64,000 nucleotides of DNA from Varunaivibrio sulfuroxidans (GCF_029318635.1 NZ_CP119676.1:1873001-1937000); one strand, 5' to 3'; shown: positions 40,053-51,594, counted from the first letter of the stretch. Notes: generated from the sequence alone by a model not told the origin. Translations and numbers: made by a program.

Positions 40053-41057
40053 TTAGGCAACGCCCAATATGGTGTTGAGGCGATCCTTCAAATTATCGGC
40101 GGGGCGCGCCCCGAACTGAGCGATCACGTCCCCGGCGCAAATGCCGCCGATCCGCGCGCACAGCGCCAAGTCGTCACCGTGTCCGTTGGTCAAACCGTAC
40201 AAAAATCCCGCGGCGTAGGCGTCGCCCGCACCGGTGGTGTCCATCACCTTGGCGACGCTTTCGGCATCGACCACGTGCAGTTCCTCGCCGCTGACCACGA
40301 TCGAGCCCTTTTCCGAGCGAGTCAGGGCGGCGATCTTGCAATGACCGCGCGCCTTCTGAAGCGCGTCGTCGAAGGTCACGGTCCGATACAGCGACATGAT
40401 CTCGTCTTCGTTGGCGAACAGAATATCGACGTGGTTTTCCACCAGGGCGAGGAAGCTGTCGCGGTGACGATCGACGCAGAACGGGTCGGACAGCGACAGC
40501 GACACCATGCGCCCCGCCTCGTGGGCGATCTTGGCGGCCTTAACGAAGGCTTCCTTGGCGGTGTCCTTGTCCCAAAGGTAGCCTTCCATATAGGTCACCT
40601 TGGCGGCGGCGATGACGTCGGGATCGACATCGTCGGCGTTCAAATCGACGCAGGCGCCCAAATATGTGTTCATCGTGCGTTCGGCGTCGGGGGTAACCAC
40701 GATCATGCTGCGCGCGGTGGGCGCGCCGTCTTTCGAGGGCGCGGTGGCGAAATGCACCCCCGCGCTGGTGATATCGTGGGCGAAGACGCGGCCCAGTTGA
40801 TCGTCGCTGACCTTGCCGATGAACGCCGCGCGCGCGCCCAAAAGCGCCAGCCCGGCGATGGTATTGGCCGCCGAACCGCCCGAGCATTCGATGCCCGGTC
40901 CCATATCTTGGTACAGCGCCTCGGCGCGGACGTCGTCAACCAGGGCCATCGACCCCTTGTTTAAGCCATGCTTGCCGATAAAGGCGTCATCGGCATGGGC
41001 GAGAACGTCCACGATCGCATTGCCGATCCCCGCGACATCGAAGCGTGTCTGCGTCAT
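40053..41057 (-). CDS. PfkB-family sugar/nucleoside (adenosine-type) kinase
   Basis: 334 residues. PfkB signature 1 is ECSGGSAANTIAGLALLG and signature 2 is DTTGAGDAYAAGFLYGL, with the catalytic base Asp in GAGD. Overall layout and length match bacterial adenosine kinase-like members, but PfkB substrate cannot be fixed by eye. It is upstream of typA on the same strand (about 105 bp gap). Confidence 0.9.
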   Translation of the reverse strand: MTQTRFDVAGIGNAIVDVLAHADDAFIGKHGLNKGSMALVDDVRAEALYQDMGPGIECSGGSAANTIAGLALLGARAAFIGKVSDDQLGRVFAHDITSAGVHFATAPSKDGAPTARSMIVVTPDAERTMNTYLGACVDLNADDVDPDVIAAAKVTYMEGYLWDKDTAKEAFVKAAKIAHEAGRMVSLSLSDPFCVDRHRDSFLALVENHVDILFANEDEIMSLYRTVTFDDALQKARGHCKIAALTRSEKGSIVVSGEELHVVDAESVAKVMDTTGAGDAYAAGFLYGLTNGHGDDLALCARIGGICAGDVIAQFGARPADNLKDRLNTILGVA

Positions 41058-41243
41058 TGTCGTATTTCCTCGATTGTTCGAACGCGTCTAAAAAGGCCTC
41101 TTTCGCGGCGCAGTATACAAGGCGCGCCCGCCAGGGGAAGCACAAACCGCCGGGGCCGGACCCCTCAATATTCATTTGGGGCATTTTCCTTGCCGCGTCG
41201 GGCCTGCGCAAAGTACATATAAAGGTAGTCACGGTAATTACGA

Positions 41244-41951
41244 ATGAAAGCCGCACGCCACATGATCGGTGCGTTCTACAAAGGGTTCGAGCAACTCTCC
41301 GACCCCAAGACCCGCAAAGTAATTTGGAGTTCTATCGCCTGGTCGGTGCTGATTTTCGCCGCCCTGTGGGGGCTTGCCTGGACGGCGATCGCCTCCAGCG
41401 CGCTTTTTTCCCTGCATTGGCTCGATGTTTTGGTTGACGCCCTGGGCATGTTGGCGACGCTGGCGCTAACGTGGTTCTTGTTTCCCGCCGTGGTCACGGC
41501 GGTGGGTTCGTTGATGCTGGAAAGCGTCGCCGACGCCGTCGAGGAACGTCATTACCCCGCCCTGGACAAGCCCAGCGGGCCGCCACTTTCCCAGCTCATC
41601 ATGCCCGCCTTGAAATTCACCGCGGTCAGCGTCGGGCTCAATCTGTTGACGCTGCCGTTCATTGTCGCCGCGCCGCCGCTCTTTCCCTTCATCTATTACG
41701 CGCTCAACGGATACTTGTTGAGCCGGGAATATTTCGAATTGGTCGCCTTTCGCCGCATTCCCCCAAAGGCGGCGCGCGCTTTGCGCCTGGAACACAGCAA
41801 AAAATTATTCGCCGCGGGCGTGATCATCGCCTTCTTGCTGACGGTGCCGATCGTCAATTTGCTCGCCCCGGCGGTCGCCACCGCGACGTTCGTTCATTTG
41901 TTCGAACGCTGGCGCGCGCAAAGTGGCGCCACCGCTACACCACGGTTTTGA
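41244..41951 (+). CDS. EI24 / CysZ-like membrane protein
   Basis: A 235-residue membrane protein with about four to five hydrophobic segments. The stretch FPFIYYALNGYLLSREYFELVAFRR is the hallmark of the EI24 domain. E. coli CysZ of this family is a sulfate permease, but alphaproteobacterial members are less certain, so only the family is assigned. It is divergent from the PfkB kinase. The start may be ATG 41244 or 41262. Confidence 0.85.
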   Translation: MKAARHMIGAFYKGFEQLSDPKTRKVIWSSIAWSVLIFAALWGLAWTAIASSALFSLHWLDVLVDALGMLATLALTWFLFPAVVTAVGSLMLESVADAVEERHYPALDKPSGPPLSQLIMPALKFTAVSVGLNLLTLPFIVAAPPLFPFIYYALNGYLLSREYFELVAFRRIPPKAARALRLEHSKKLFAAGVIIAFLLTVPIVNLLAPAVATATFVHLFERWRAQSGATATPRF

Positions 41952-42006
41952 CCCCCACAGACGCCCGTACATTGTCCGGGTGACGTGGCCCGCCGGTCGG
42001 CATACA

Positions 42007-42038
42007 ATGGGACTCCGATCTTTCGGGATCGGGCCCAT
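42007..42038 (+). terminator. Hairpin downstream of EI24 gene
   Basis: ATGGG...CCGATC pairs with GATCGG...CCCAT around a short loop, 55 bp after the EI24 stop and before bactofilin. There is no T-run, so it may be a weak terminator or processing hairpin. Confidence 0.35.
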
Positions 42039-42088
42039 GGCCACGAGCGAGCGGCCGTTAGCGTGATACCGGCGGGGAGACTGAACCT

Positions 42089-42659
42089 ATGTTTCGACGC
42101 AAAGACGGTGAAAAAGACGTAGCCGATAAAAAAGATGAGGGTCCGGACATCGCGCCGACGATCCCTCTCAGGCCCTTTTCAGGCAAGGCCGGTCCGGCCC
42201 CGCACCCGACGGCAAAAGCGCCCGCTTTCGCGTTTCCTCCAGACAAGGAAAGCACCATCACCCATCCCGCCCCACATATCCCCCGCCCCACGCAAGCCCG
42301 ATCACCGTACGCCCATCGGCGCGACCGAAAGCCGACGGTTGCTGATCCCCGGCGAGGTCGCCATCACCGGAGAGATCGTCAAATGCGAAAAATTAATCGT
42401 CGAGGGCGAGTTTCGCGGAACGGCGATGAGCGCCCGGGGCCTTCTTGTCGGCGAGCGCGGCGTTTTTCAGGGCGAGGCCGCGGTCGATGAGGCCGAGATT
42501 ATCGGTTTTTTCGACGGCGCCCTGACAGTGCGCGAAAAACTGCTTATCCGCGCCGGCGGACGGGTCAAGGGCACCGTGCGTTACGGTCGCCTGTCCATCG
42601 AAAACGGCGGCGTGCTGAGTGGCGATACGCAGCCTCTCGACGAAAACGGCAAAACGTGA
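42089..42659 (+). pseudogene. Bactofilin-family cytoskeletal protein, reading frame broken by one base
   Basis: The N-terminus MFRRKDGEKD (ATG 42089, with GGGGAG upstream) is the usual bactofilin start followed by a Pro-rich linker. The polymerising core (SRRLLIPGEVAITGEIVKCE, then GFFDGALTVREKLLIRAGG and VKGTVRYGRLSIENGG) is in a different frame ending at 42659. Deleting one C from the CCCCC run near 42289-42293 joins both parts into a normal protein of about 190 residues. Either the gene is truly frameshifted, phase-variable, or the base is a sequencing error. Bactofilins form filaments and help shape and stalk/cell-wall placement. Core-only translation from 42135 is a less likely alternative. 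Confidence 0.8.
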
Positions 42660-42765
42660 GCATATCGCACGACGTCGGCGGGCATATCTATCTTCCCTTC
42701 GCCCCCGTATTTTCTTCCGGACTCTCCTCCGAACAACCATGGAACGCTCCTCAGGTCTCACCTCA

Positions 42766-43314
42766 ATGCCCTATTCCTATTCCCATGCCCAGACGACCAT
42801 TTTCGCCCGCCGCCGACCAGGACTTCGAGGGCTGCTTATCACCGGTCTTCTCGTCCTGACCGCCTGCGCCGGGCGCACGCCGCACACCGCCACGCCCGAC
42901 ACCCCCCCGACCCATACCGTTCCGACAGGCGCAGGCGCGCCGGACAAGGGTGTTTTCGAGGCCCGGCCAACACCGCAGACGCCTCCGGTCCAGGTCCGCC
43001 GGAAGAGCCGGGAACGGCCGCAAATTCACGCCGCCTCCCTTATCGGCATGGATGCGCTCACCGTGGAAAAGACCCTCGGCCCTCCGCAATTTGTCCGTCA
43101 CGATCTTCAAGCCCAGATCTGGCAATACGCCAGCGCGACATGCATTCTCGACCTGTTTTTATACCCACCCCCATCGACCGGGAAAAAAACGGTGAAAAAT
43201 CCTCCCGATTCACCGGCCCACCGCAACGTGCTGCACATCGAAAGTCACACCCGCCAGGGCGCGCCGATACCCGAAGACAGCTGCCTGCGCACGCTGGAAC
43301 CGGACGCGGGCTGA
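42766..43314 (+). CDS. Small SmpA/OmlA-like lipoprotein
   Basis: About 182 residues from ATG 42766 (42739 is possible). A signal peptide with lipobox LTAC is followed by a Pro/Thr-rich linker and a C-terminal domain. That domain contains IGMDALTVEKTLGPPQFVRHD and QIWQYASATCILDLFLYP, the pattern of BamE/SmpA-like folds used by many alphaproteobacterial outer-membrane lipoproteins. The exact role is unknown. It follows the bactofilin gene on the same strand, so both may act on the envelope. Confidence 0.75.
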   Translation: MPYSYSHAQTTIFARRRPGLRGLLITGLLVLTACAGRTPHTATPDTPPTHTVPTGAGAPDKGVFEARPTPQTPPVQVRRKSRERPQIHAASLIGMDALTVEKTLGPPQFVRHDLQAQIWQYASATCILDLFLYPPPSTGKKTVKNPPDSPAHRNVLHIESHTRQGAPIPEDSCLRTLEPDAG

Positions 43315-43331
43315 GCGGCCGAGAGTGGCGT

Positions 43332-43970
43332 TTAGATCGGAATCGCCTTGCCCTTAAAGGCGCACAGGTCATTGACGGCGCACGTCCCGCATTGAGGCTT
43401 GCGCGCCTTACAAACATAGCGACCGTGTAAAATAAGCCAGTGGTGAGCGTGCTGCTTCCATCGGGTGGGCGTCGCCTTATCCAGTTTTTTTTCAACATCG
43501 AGCACCGTCTTTCCCGGAGCCAAGCCGGTCCGGTTGGAAACCCGAAAAATATGCGTGTCAACCGCAATCGTCGGCACGCCAAACGCAATATTGAGCACGA
43601 CATTGGCGGTTTTCCGACCGACGCCGGGTAATTTTTCCAGGGCCTCGCGCGTGGTGGGAACGGCTCCGTCATGCTCGTCCAGCAAAATTTGACTGAGCTT
43701 GATGACGTTCTTCGCCTTGGTGTTGAACAGTCCGATCGTCTTGATGAAGTTCTTAAGCCGACCCTCGCCCAGGGCGACCATCTGGGCGGGTGTCGTGATT
43801 TTCTTAAAAAGCGGGCCGGTAGCCTTGTTGACGCCGACATCCGTCGCCTGCGCCGACAGGACCACGGCGACCAGCAGGGTGTATGGATTGATCCAGTTCA
43901 ACTCTCCTTTCGGCTCAGGGTTTTGTGCGCTTAATCTGCTATAAAATTCATTGATGTCGGCTCTTTTCAT
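43332..43970 (-). CDS. nth: Endonuclease III
   Basis: 212 residues, the normal length. The helix-hairpin-helix LPGVGRKTANVVL includes the catalytic Lys; VDTHIFRV carries the catalytic Asp; the C-terminal C-x6-C-x2-C-x5-C set (CKARKPQCGTCAVNDLC) binds the 4Fe-4S cluster. It removes oxidised pyrimidines and nicks abasic sites in base-excision repair. It is convergent with the lipoprotein gene and divergent from the cyclase. Confidence 0.97.
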   Translation of the reverse strand: MKRADINEFYSRLSAQNPEPKGELNWINPYTLLVAVVLSAQATDVGVNKATGPLFKKITTPAQMVALGEGRLKNFIKTIGLFNTKAKNVIKLSQILLDEHDGAVPTTREALEKLPGVGRKTANVVLNIAFGVPTIAVDTHIFRVSNRTGLAPGKTVLDVEKKLDKATPTRWKQHAHHWLILHGRYVCKARKPQCGTCAVNDLCAFKGKAIPI

Positions 43971-44228
43971 CTCTTCTCCCTATTCCGTCCGTATCCTGAT
44001 CGAAATTCCGTCCCGAATCCAGGGCCTGGATCGGTCGGCGCGGGGCGCAATCCAGCGCTTTTCTAAAAATTGGCGACGGCATGTATACTTTTTTGTGATG
44101 CTTTTTCTTTACCATGGCGCGGGGCTTGACCGTCGTGGCAGTATACGCCGGACACGCACGGAATTCGTGTATTGGGCGGCATCGGTGTACCCGATCCGCC
44201 TTCAACCTTTGTTTTTTGATCGGTCCCG

Positions 44229-45536
44229 ATGACCACTGCAAAGAAAATTACGCCCCCCCTAACCGACAAGCCTTTTCCCCTAGCCGACCATTTTCGTAAA
44301 CGGATCATACCGGGGATGCTTTTGTTCATTGTCATCCTGGGGGTGTTGGTCTGGCTCGCCTTCCAACAGATCGCACAAAAAATTTACCTTGAGCAGGCGC
44401 AGGCGCGCGCCGACCTGATCACGGAAACCGTTGAAAACGCCCTCCCCACGCAGTGGAAGGCTTTTCTAGCGAATACCGCCACGCCAAGCGACCTTGCCGC
44501 CCTGGACAAGGTCTTCCAGGAAGAAGCCCTGCGGCGAAAATTGACGAGCCTGCGCGTATTCGATCCTTCGGGCGCCGTGATTTACGATTCAAAAGGCGCC
44601 AAGACCCCCGCTCATAAAACCTCGGCGGCGCTTTCGAAAATCATTGCCGGAGGCGGGGCGTCGGCCAGCCACATCGATCTGCCCAGCGGAGACCATTTCG
44701 AGCTGTACGTGCCCCATCGCGACGAGAGCGGTGCTTTACTCATCGTTTTCGAGCTGTTTGAACCGGCCAGCTATTCAAACGAACTTCTGATTCGAACCGC
44801 CGTGCCCGCCATCGCCGTGCCCGCCATTCTTTTGTTGGGACTGTTATGGATTCTGCGCGTTCTGGTGCTGCGCGCCCAAGGCGATATCGACCGGCGCACA
44901 AGCGCCATCGCCGAGTTGAGTCACCGCCTGGAAACTTTTGTCTCGTCAAGCGCCCTCGACGCCGCGAAGGCCGCTCACGGCGCCGATGGAATCGCCTCGA
45001 AAAATATCACGTGCACGCTGTTCCACTCCGATGTGCGCGATTTCACCAGCCTCGCCGAAACCAACAGCCCCCAGGACGTCGTTTCTTTTCTCAACGACCT
45101 GATGACGGTTCAAGTCGAAATCGTAGCCAAGCATGGCGGCGATGTCGATAAGATGATCGGCGATGCGCTGTTGGTGCGTTTCGAGGGTCCCGAACGGGAA
45201 CGGCGCGCGATCTCCGCCGCCCGCGATATCTTGAACGAAGCCCGCCTCAAGAGGCTGGCTCGGGGGGTCGGTGTCGGGATTTATTCCGGAGAGGTCATCT
45301 CCGGGGCGATCGGACCCAGATCGCGGCGCGACTTCACCGTTATCGGCGACAGCGTCAATATCGCCGCACGGTTATGCTCGAACGCACGAAAAAACGAGTT
45401 GATCGTCGATACACAGACCGCGGCCCGCGCCGACATCCGCGATTTCGGCCCCCCCGACAAACTTGCCGTCAAGGGACGCAACGAGCCGCTTACCGTTCAC
45501 CGCTGGACCGCCCGCCAACCCGACCGTCCGCGCTGA
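44229..45536 (+). CDS. Membrane-bound class III adenylate/guanylate cyclase
   Basis: 435 residues. Transmembrane helix 1 is at about residues 28-48, then a periplasmic sensor segment of about 150 residues, then transmembrane helix 2 at about 195-215 and a cyclase domain. Metal-binding Asp268 (FHSDVRDFTS) and Asp312 (GDALLVRF) are present, as is Lys308 at the purine-selecting position, which favours ATP. GDSVNIAARLC contains the transition-state Asn. It probably makes cAMP in response to a periplasmic or membrane signal. A possible local target is the cNMP-binding domain fused to the NDH-2. Confidence 0.88.
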   Translation: MTTAKKITPPLTDKPFPLADHFRKRIIPGMLLFIVILGVLVWLAFQQIAQKIYLEQAQARADLITETVENALPTQWKAFLANTATPSDLAALDKVFQEEALRRKLTSLRVFDPSGAVIYDSKGAKTPAHKTSAALSKIIAGGGASASHIDLPSGDHFELYVPHRDESGALLIVFELFEPASYSNELLIRTAVPAIAVPAILLLGLLWILRVLVLRAQGDIDRRTSAIAELSHRLETFVSSSALDAAKAAHGADGIASKNITCTLFHSDVRDFTSLAETNSPQDVVSFLNDLMTVQVEIVAKHGGDVDKMIGDALLVRFEGPERERRAISAARDILNEARLKRLARGVGVGIYSGEVISGAIGPRSRRDFTVIGDSVNIAARLCSNARKNELIVDTQTAARADIRDFGPPDKLAVKGRNEPLTVHRWTARQPDRPR

Positions 45537-45565
45537 AGCCCTCGCCGGCGGTTTCGATGGCGCGC

Positions 45566-46366
45566 CTACTTGAAACCCAAAACGTGCGCCATCGAATACA
45601 GGCCGGGCCGCTGAGCCGCGCACCACATCGCGCCCTGCACCGCGCCACGGGCGAACACGGTGCGCGCGCTCGCCTTATGGGTCAGTTCGATACGCTCGCC
45701 GTCGCCGGCGAAAATCACGCTGTGATCGCCCACCACATCGCCGCCGCGCAAGGTGGCGAAGCCGATATGGCCGCTTTGGCGTGGGCCGACGATGCCATCG
45801 CGCACTTTATCCGCGACCCGGTCGAGATCGACGCCCCGGCCCTTCGCCGCGCTGCGACCCAGCGCCAGGGCCGTGCCCGAGGGGGCATCGACTTTATGGC
45901 GATGGTGCATTTCGACGATTTCAATATCGAACTCCGGCCCCAACACCGCCGCCGTTTGGGCGACAAGGCCTTGCAGTAGGTTCACGCCCAACGAATAGTT
46001 CGCCGCCTGGAGCACCGCGACCCGGCGCGCCGCATCGTCGATGGCGCGCTGCTGGTCGGGATCGAGACCCGTGGTGCCGACGACGAGCGCCGCGCCCAGC
46101 GCCGCCGCCATGGCGCCATGGCGCGCCGTCGCCTCGGGAAAGGTAAAATCAATGACCACATCGGCGGCGGCGAACAGGGCTTCGCTATCCGCGCCAAGAG
46201 GCGCGCCGATTTCACCGCGCCCAGCCAGCGCGCCGAGGTCGGCGCCCAACTCGGGGTGGTCGGCGCGATCGACGCCACCGATTAAATCCGCCCCCTCGGT
46301 TTCCAGGCAGACTTCCACCAGCATTCGGCCCATGCGTCCCGCCGCGCCGACGATTCCGATTTTCAT
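45566..46366 (-). CDS. dapB: 4-hydroxy-tetrahydrodipicolinate reductase
   Basis: 266 residues from ATG 46366 (MKIGIVGAAGRMGR), preceded by GGGGGAAAG. The Rossmann motif GAAGRMGR and the catalytic/substrate loop HHRHKVDAPSGTAL are intact. It carries out the second committed step of diaminopimelate and lysine synthesis. It is the last gene of the hrcA-grpE-dnaK-dnaJ series, 52 bp after dnaJ, a common alphaproteobacterial arrangement. Confidence 0.96.
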   Translation of the reverse strand: MKIGIVGAAGRMGRMLVEVCLETEGADLIGGVDRADHPELGADLGALAGRGEIGAPLGADSEALFAAADVVIDFTFPEATARHGAMAAALGAALVVGTTGLDPDQQRAIDDAARRVAVLQAANYSLGVNLLQGLVAQTAAVLGPEFDIEIVEMHHRHKVDAPSGTALALGRSAAKGRGVDLDRVADKVRDGIVGPRQSGHIGFATLRGGDVVGDHSVIFAGDGERIELTHKASARTVFARGAVQGAMWCAAQRPGLYSMAHVLGFK

Positions 46367-46418
46367 TCTGCTTTCCCCCCTGCCGCCGCCCCATGAAAGA
46401 GACGCTCGGACCGCGCGA

Positions 46419-47558
46419 TCAATCCTTGAGATCTTCCCACAGGTCCTTGACCTTGTCGAAGAAACCGTGGGATTGCGGACTGTGGGTTTCGCCCGACGTC
46501 GCATTGGCGAATTCCTTGAGCAGGTCCTTTTGCTTTTTATTCAGTTTCACCGGCGTTTCCACATCGACGCGCACGAACATGTCGCCGCGCGCCGCCGAAC
46601 GCAACACACTCATACCCTTGCCCTTGAGACGGAACTGTTGACCCGGCTGAGTGCCCTCGGGAACGTTCAAGCGCGCCAGCGCGCCGTCCACGGTCGGCAC
46701 CTCGATAGATCCCCCCAGGGCGGCGGTGGTCATCGCAATCGGCACCCGGCAATGAATGTTCGCGCCCTCGCGGCGGAACAGACGGTGCGGCTCCAGGCTC
46801 AAAAAGATATACAGATCGCCTGCCGGCGCGCCGCGCAGACCGGCCTCGCCCTCGCCGGTCAACCGGATCCGGGTGCCGTCCTCGACCCCGGCGGGGATGT
46901 TGACCGATAGCGTTTTTTCCTTGTGCACGCGCCCCGATCCACCGCAGGCGCGGCACGGATCCTTGATCACCTTGCCCTGGCCGTCGCACGACGGGCAGGT
47001 CCGCTCGACGGTAAAAAAGCCCGATTGCGAGCGCACCCGACCATGTCCGCCGCAGGTCGTGCAGGTGACCGGCTTGCTGCCCCCCTCGGCGCCCGAGCCC
47101 GAACAACTCGCGCAGGGCACCGACGTCGGGACGCGAATCTTAGTCTGCAGGCCGCGAAAGGCGTCCTCCAGAGTAATCGTCATATTATAGCGGATATCGG
47201 AGCCGCGCCCCGACTGTTGCTGGCCGCGCGCTGCGCCGAAACCGCCAAACATTTCTTCGAAAATATCGCCGAAGCCTTCGAAGCCCGCACCGCCACCGGC
47301 GAAACCGCCGCCGCCGCCGCCCATGCCGCCCTGCTCGAAGGCGGCATGGCCGAAACGATCGTAAGCGGCGCGCTTGTCGCCGTCTTTCAGGACCTCGTAG
47401 GCCTCGTTGACCGCTTTGAATTTCAGCTCGGCGGCCTCATCTCCCGGATTGCGATCGGGGTGATACTTCATCGCCAGTTTGCGATACGCCTTCTTGATCT
47501 CGGCGTCGTCGGCGCCGCGTTCCAAGCCCAGCAGCTGATAATAATCTTCCTTCGCCAT
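46419..47558 (-). CDS. dnaJ: Chaperone protein DnaJ
   Basis: 379 residues. The J domain (YHPDRNPGD with the HPD motif) is followed by a Gly/Phe-rich linker, four CxxCxGxG zinc repeats ([32 protein letters not shown]) and the C-terminal substrate-binding domains. It stimulates the DnaK ATPase. It is separated from dnaK by a 123-bp spacer holding a hairpin that could lower its expression relative to dnaK. Confidence 0.98.
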   Translation of the reverse strand: MAKEDYYQLLGLERGADDAEIKKAYRKLAMKYHPDRNPGDEAAELKFKAVNEAYEVLKDGDKRAAYDRFGHAAFEQGGMGGGGGGFAGGGAGFEGFGDIFEEMFGGFGAARGQQQSGRGSDIRYNMTITLEDAFRGLQTKIRVPTSVPCASCSGSGAEGGSKPVTCTTCGGHGRVRSQSGFFTVERTCPSCDGQGKVIKDPCRACGGSGRVHKEKTLSVNIPAGVEDGTRIRLTGEGEAGLRGAPAGDLYIFLSLEPHRLFRREGANIHCRVPIAMTTAALGGSIEVPTVDGALARLNVPEGTQPGQQFRLKGKGMSVLRSAARGDMFVRVDVETPVKLNKKQKDLLKEFANATSGETHSPQSHGFFDKVKDLWEDLKD

Positions 47559-47630
47559 CGATATCCCTCATGGAGAATTTTCGCGAAACCGGAGGCGAGT
47601 CCACCATCCCACGAACACCGGTTTTCCAAA

Positions 47631-47660
47631 CGGCCCGGCCGGAAATTTCCGACCGGGCCG
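47631..47660 (-). terminator. Hairpin (attenuator) between dnaK and dnaJ
   Basis: CGGCCCGG-CGGAAATTTCCG-CCGGGCCG is a near-perfect long stem. On the minus strand only three T follow (GGGCCGTTTGG), so termination is probably partial. It may also stabilise the dnaK mRNA 3' end. Confidence 0.5.
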
Positions 47661-47681
47661 CCATTCTTTGGAAAGGCGGCG

Positions 47682-49610
<1,929 letters not shown>

Positions 49611-49709
49611 AGTATCCTCTCTCATTTGCGGCGGACAATCGCGGGCCTTATCAAAAGCGCCCCTCGCGTCCCCTAGGGTTCACCGCCACGATCGAAACCG
49701 TCGGGCGGC

Positions 49710-49744
49710 ATAAAGGTTCATGTGTACTGATAAAGGTTCATGTG
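49710..49744. repeat. Direct repeat in the dnaK leader
   Basis: ATAAAGGTTCATGTG occurs at 49710-49724 and again at 49730-49744, a 20-bp spacing. On the transcribed strand each contains CATGAACCTTTAT. It is downstream of the putative promoter, hence in the dnaK 5' untranslated RNA. Confidence 0.75.
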
Positions 49745-49771
49745 CACAGACATAACGCCTACATTTGCCCG

Positions 49772-49801
49772 TTATATAGGCCCATGAGGCAAAACGCGCA
49801 A
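49772..49801 (-). promoter_or_regulatory. Candidate RpoH-type promoter for dnaK
   Basis: On the minus strand TTGCGC, a 15-bp spacer and CCTATATAA lie just after the grpE stop. The C-rich start of the -10 element and the short spacer fit sigma-32 promoters of alphaproteobacteria. No CIRCE element was seen before dnaK or hrcA. Confidence 0.4.
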
Positions 49802-49821
49802 CTGCTCAACATCCCGAACGC

Positions 49822-50541
49822 CTACAGTTCCTCATCAATTTTTCCACCCTTTTCGTCCGCTTTGGCGGGAGCGACGTCGGGATAGGCTTTTTGCCCGTCC
49901 GCGGGGCTCTCTGCGTGCGGCGCGGGCGCGGCCTTCGCCCCGCCGGTGGCGACCAGGACCTGGGCCGGACGCAACAAGCGCCCGGCGATGGTATAGCCGC
50001 TGCGCACTTCCTGCACCACGGTGCCCTCGGGGACGTCCGGGTTGGGGATTTGCGACAGCGCCTCGTGGACGTTGTGGTCGAACGGCTTACCTTCGGACGC
50101 GACCCTTAAGATAGCGTTGCGTTCGAAAGCGCCGAGCATTTCCCGTTCGGTCATCTCAACGCCAACGCATAAATTATTAAGGACCTCGCTGGCGGCGCGC
50201 TCCTCGGCGCCGACGCTGTCCAGGGCGCGGCGCAGATTATCGCCGACGCCAACCATGTCGCGGGCGAAATTGGCGATCGCGTATTTCGAGGCGTCGGCCT
50301 TCTCACGCGCCGCAATCCGCCGGGCGTTTTCGGCGTCGGAAAGGGCGCGCAACATTTTATCTTTTAGCTCCGCCACCTCCGCTTCGAGTTTGGCGATGGT
50401 TTCGGCGGATGCATCCCCCGTGGTTTCCGCGGCTTCGGGCCGCGCCGCGTCCTGGTGCTTCGCCTCGGGCGGTGTTTCGCCATTGCCGTCTTCGGGGATC
50501 TCGGTTTTTTGCGTCGTCATCTCGCAAATACTCTCCGTCAT
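49822..50541 (-). CDS. grpE: Nucleotide exchange factor GrpE
   Basis: About 232-239 residues (ATG 50541, or 50520 starting MTTQKTEIPE). An acidic disordered N-terminus leads to a long coiled coil (residues about 45-110) and the C-terminal beta domain with NPDVPEGTVVQEVRSGYTIAGRLLRPA. It releases ADP from DnaK. It starts 15 bp after the hrcA stop. Its C-terminal 25 residues are a charged extension. Confidence 0.96.
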   Translation of the reverse strand: MTESICEMTTQKTEIPEDGNGETPPEAKHQDAARPEAAETTGDASAETIAKLEAEVAELKDKMLRALSDAENARRIAAREKADASKYAIANFARDMVGVGDNLRRALDSVGAEERAASEVLNNLCVGVEMTEREMLGAFERNAILRVASEGKPFDHNVHEALSQIPNPDVPEGTVVQEVRSGYTIAGRLLRPAQVLVATGGAKAAPAPHAESPADGQKAYPDVAPAKADEKGGKIDEEL

Positions 50542-50556
50542 TGGGTTTTCAGAAGG

Positions 50557-51594
50557 TTAACCAACCACACGACCGATCAACTTCGACGTATAATCGACCA
50601 TCGGAATAATCCGGGCGTAATTCATCCGCGTCGGGCCGATCACGCCGATCGCTCCGACGATACGCTCCTGCTTATTGCGGTAGGGTCCGACAATCAGCGT
50701 GCAGCCCGACATACCGAACAGCTTGTTGTCGGCGCCGATAAAAATTTGCACACCTTCGGCTTTGTCCGTCAGCCCCAGAAGGCGCGCCATCATCTCCTTG
50801 GTTTCCAGGGCCTCGAAAAGGGCGCGAATGTGTTCCAGATCGGCGACGGCGTCAACGTCGTCCAGCAAGTTGGCCTGGCCGCGCACGATCAACGCGCCGC
50901 CCGGCGCGCCTTCGCCGGACCACACCGCCATACCGTTTTTCACCACCCGCGCCGTCAACTCATCGAGGGCGACACGATGGCCGTCGAGTTCGTGGGCGAT
51001 GGTGTCGCGCGCCTCGCTCAGGGTGCGCCCGACCAGACGCGCCGACAAAAAATTGGTCGCCTCGACCAAGGCTGAGGGGCGAACATCCAACGGGACCTCG
51101 ATAATGCGATTTTCGACCACCCCATTTTCGGTGACCAAAACCACCAACGCTCGACCCGGACTTAACGATACGAACTCGATATGCTTCAGCGGACTTTCGG
51201 TCTTCGGCGCCATCACCATGCCGGCGCAGCGCGACAGTCCCGACAAGGTGGCGGTGGCGGTTTCCAAAAGGCCCTCGATACTATTGCCCGCGCTTTGGCA
51301 CTTGGCCTCCAGGCTCTGACGTTCGTCTTCGGTCAGGTTGCCGATTTCCAAGAGACCATCGACGAACAAGCGCAGTCCCGCCTCGGTGGGCACCCGCCCG
51401 GCCGAGGCATGGGGCGCAAACAGCAGCCCCATATCCTCGAGGTCGGCCATCACGTTGCGCACGGTCGCGGGCGACAATGACAGCGGCAGTTTTTGCGATA
51501 GGGTGCGCGAACCGATCGGCGTGCCGGTCTCAAGATAACCATCGACGATCTGCCTGAAAATTTCACGCGAGCGTTCATTCAGTTCGGAAATCAT
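50557..51594 (-). CDS. hrcA: Heat-inducible transcription repressor HrcA
   Basis: 345 residues: an N-terminal winged helix (LSPATVRNVMADLEDMGLL, HASAGRVPTEAGLR) followed by the GAF-like domain, ending in GVIGPTRMNYARIIPMVDY, a conserved family feature. HrcA represses groESL through CIRCE in many bacteria, helped by GroEL. No CIRCE is seen in this window, so its target is probably groESL elsewhere. It is first in the hrcA-grpE-dnaK-dnaJ-dapB series. Confidence 0.96.
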   Translation of the reverse strand: MISELNERSREIFRQIVDGYLETGTPIGSRTLSQKLPLSLSPATVRNVMADLEDMGLLFAPHASAGRVPTEAGLRLFVDGLLEIGNLTEDERQSLEAKCQSAGNSIEGLLETATATLSGLSRCAGMVMAPKTESPLKHIEFVSLSPGRALVVLVTENGVVENRIIEVPLDVRPSALVEATNFLSARLVGRTLSEARDTIAHELDGHRVALDELTARVVKNGMAVWSGEGAPGGALIVRGQANLLDDVDAVADLEHIRALFEALETKEMMARLLGLTDKAEGVQIFIGADNKLFGMSGCTLIVGPYRNKQERIVGAIGVIGPTRMNYARIIPMVDYTSKLIGRVVG

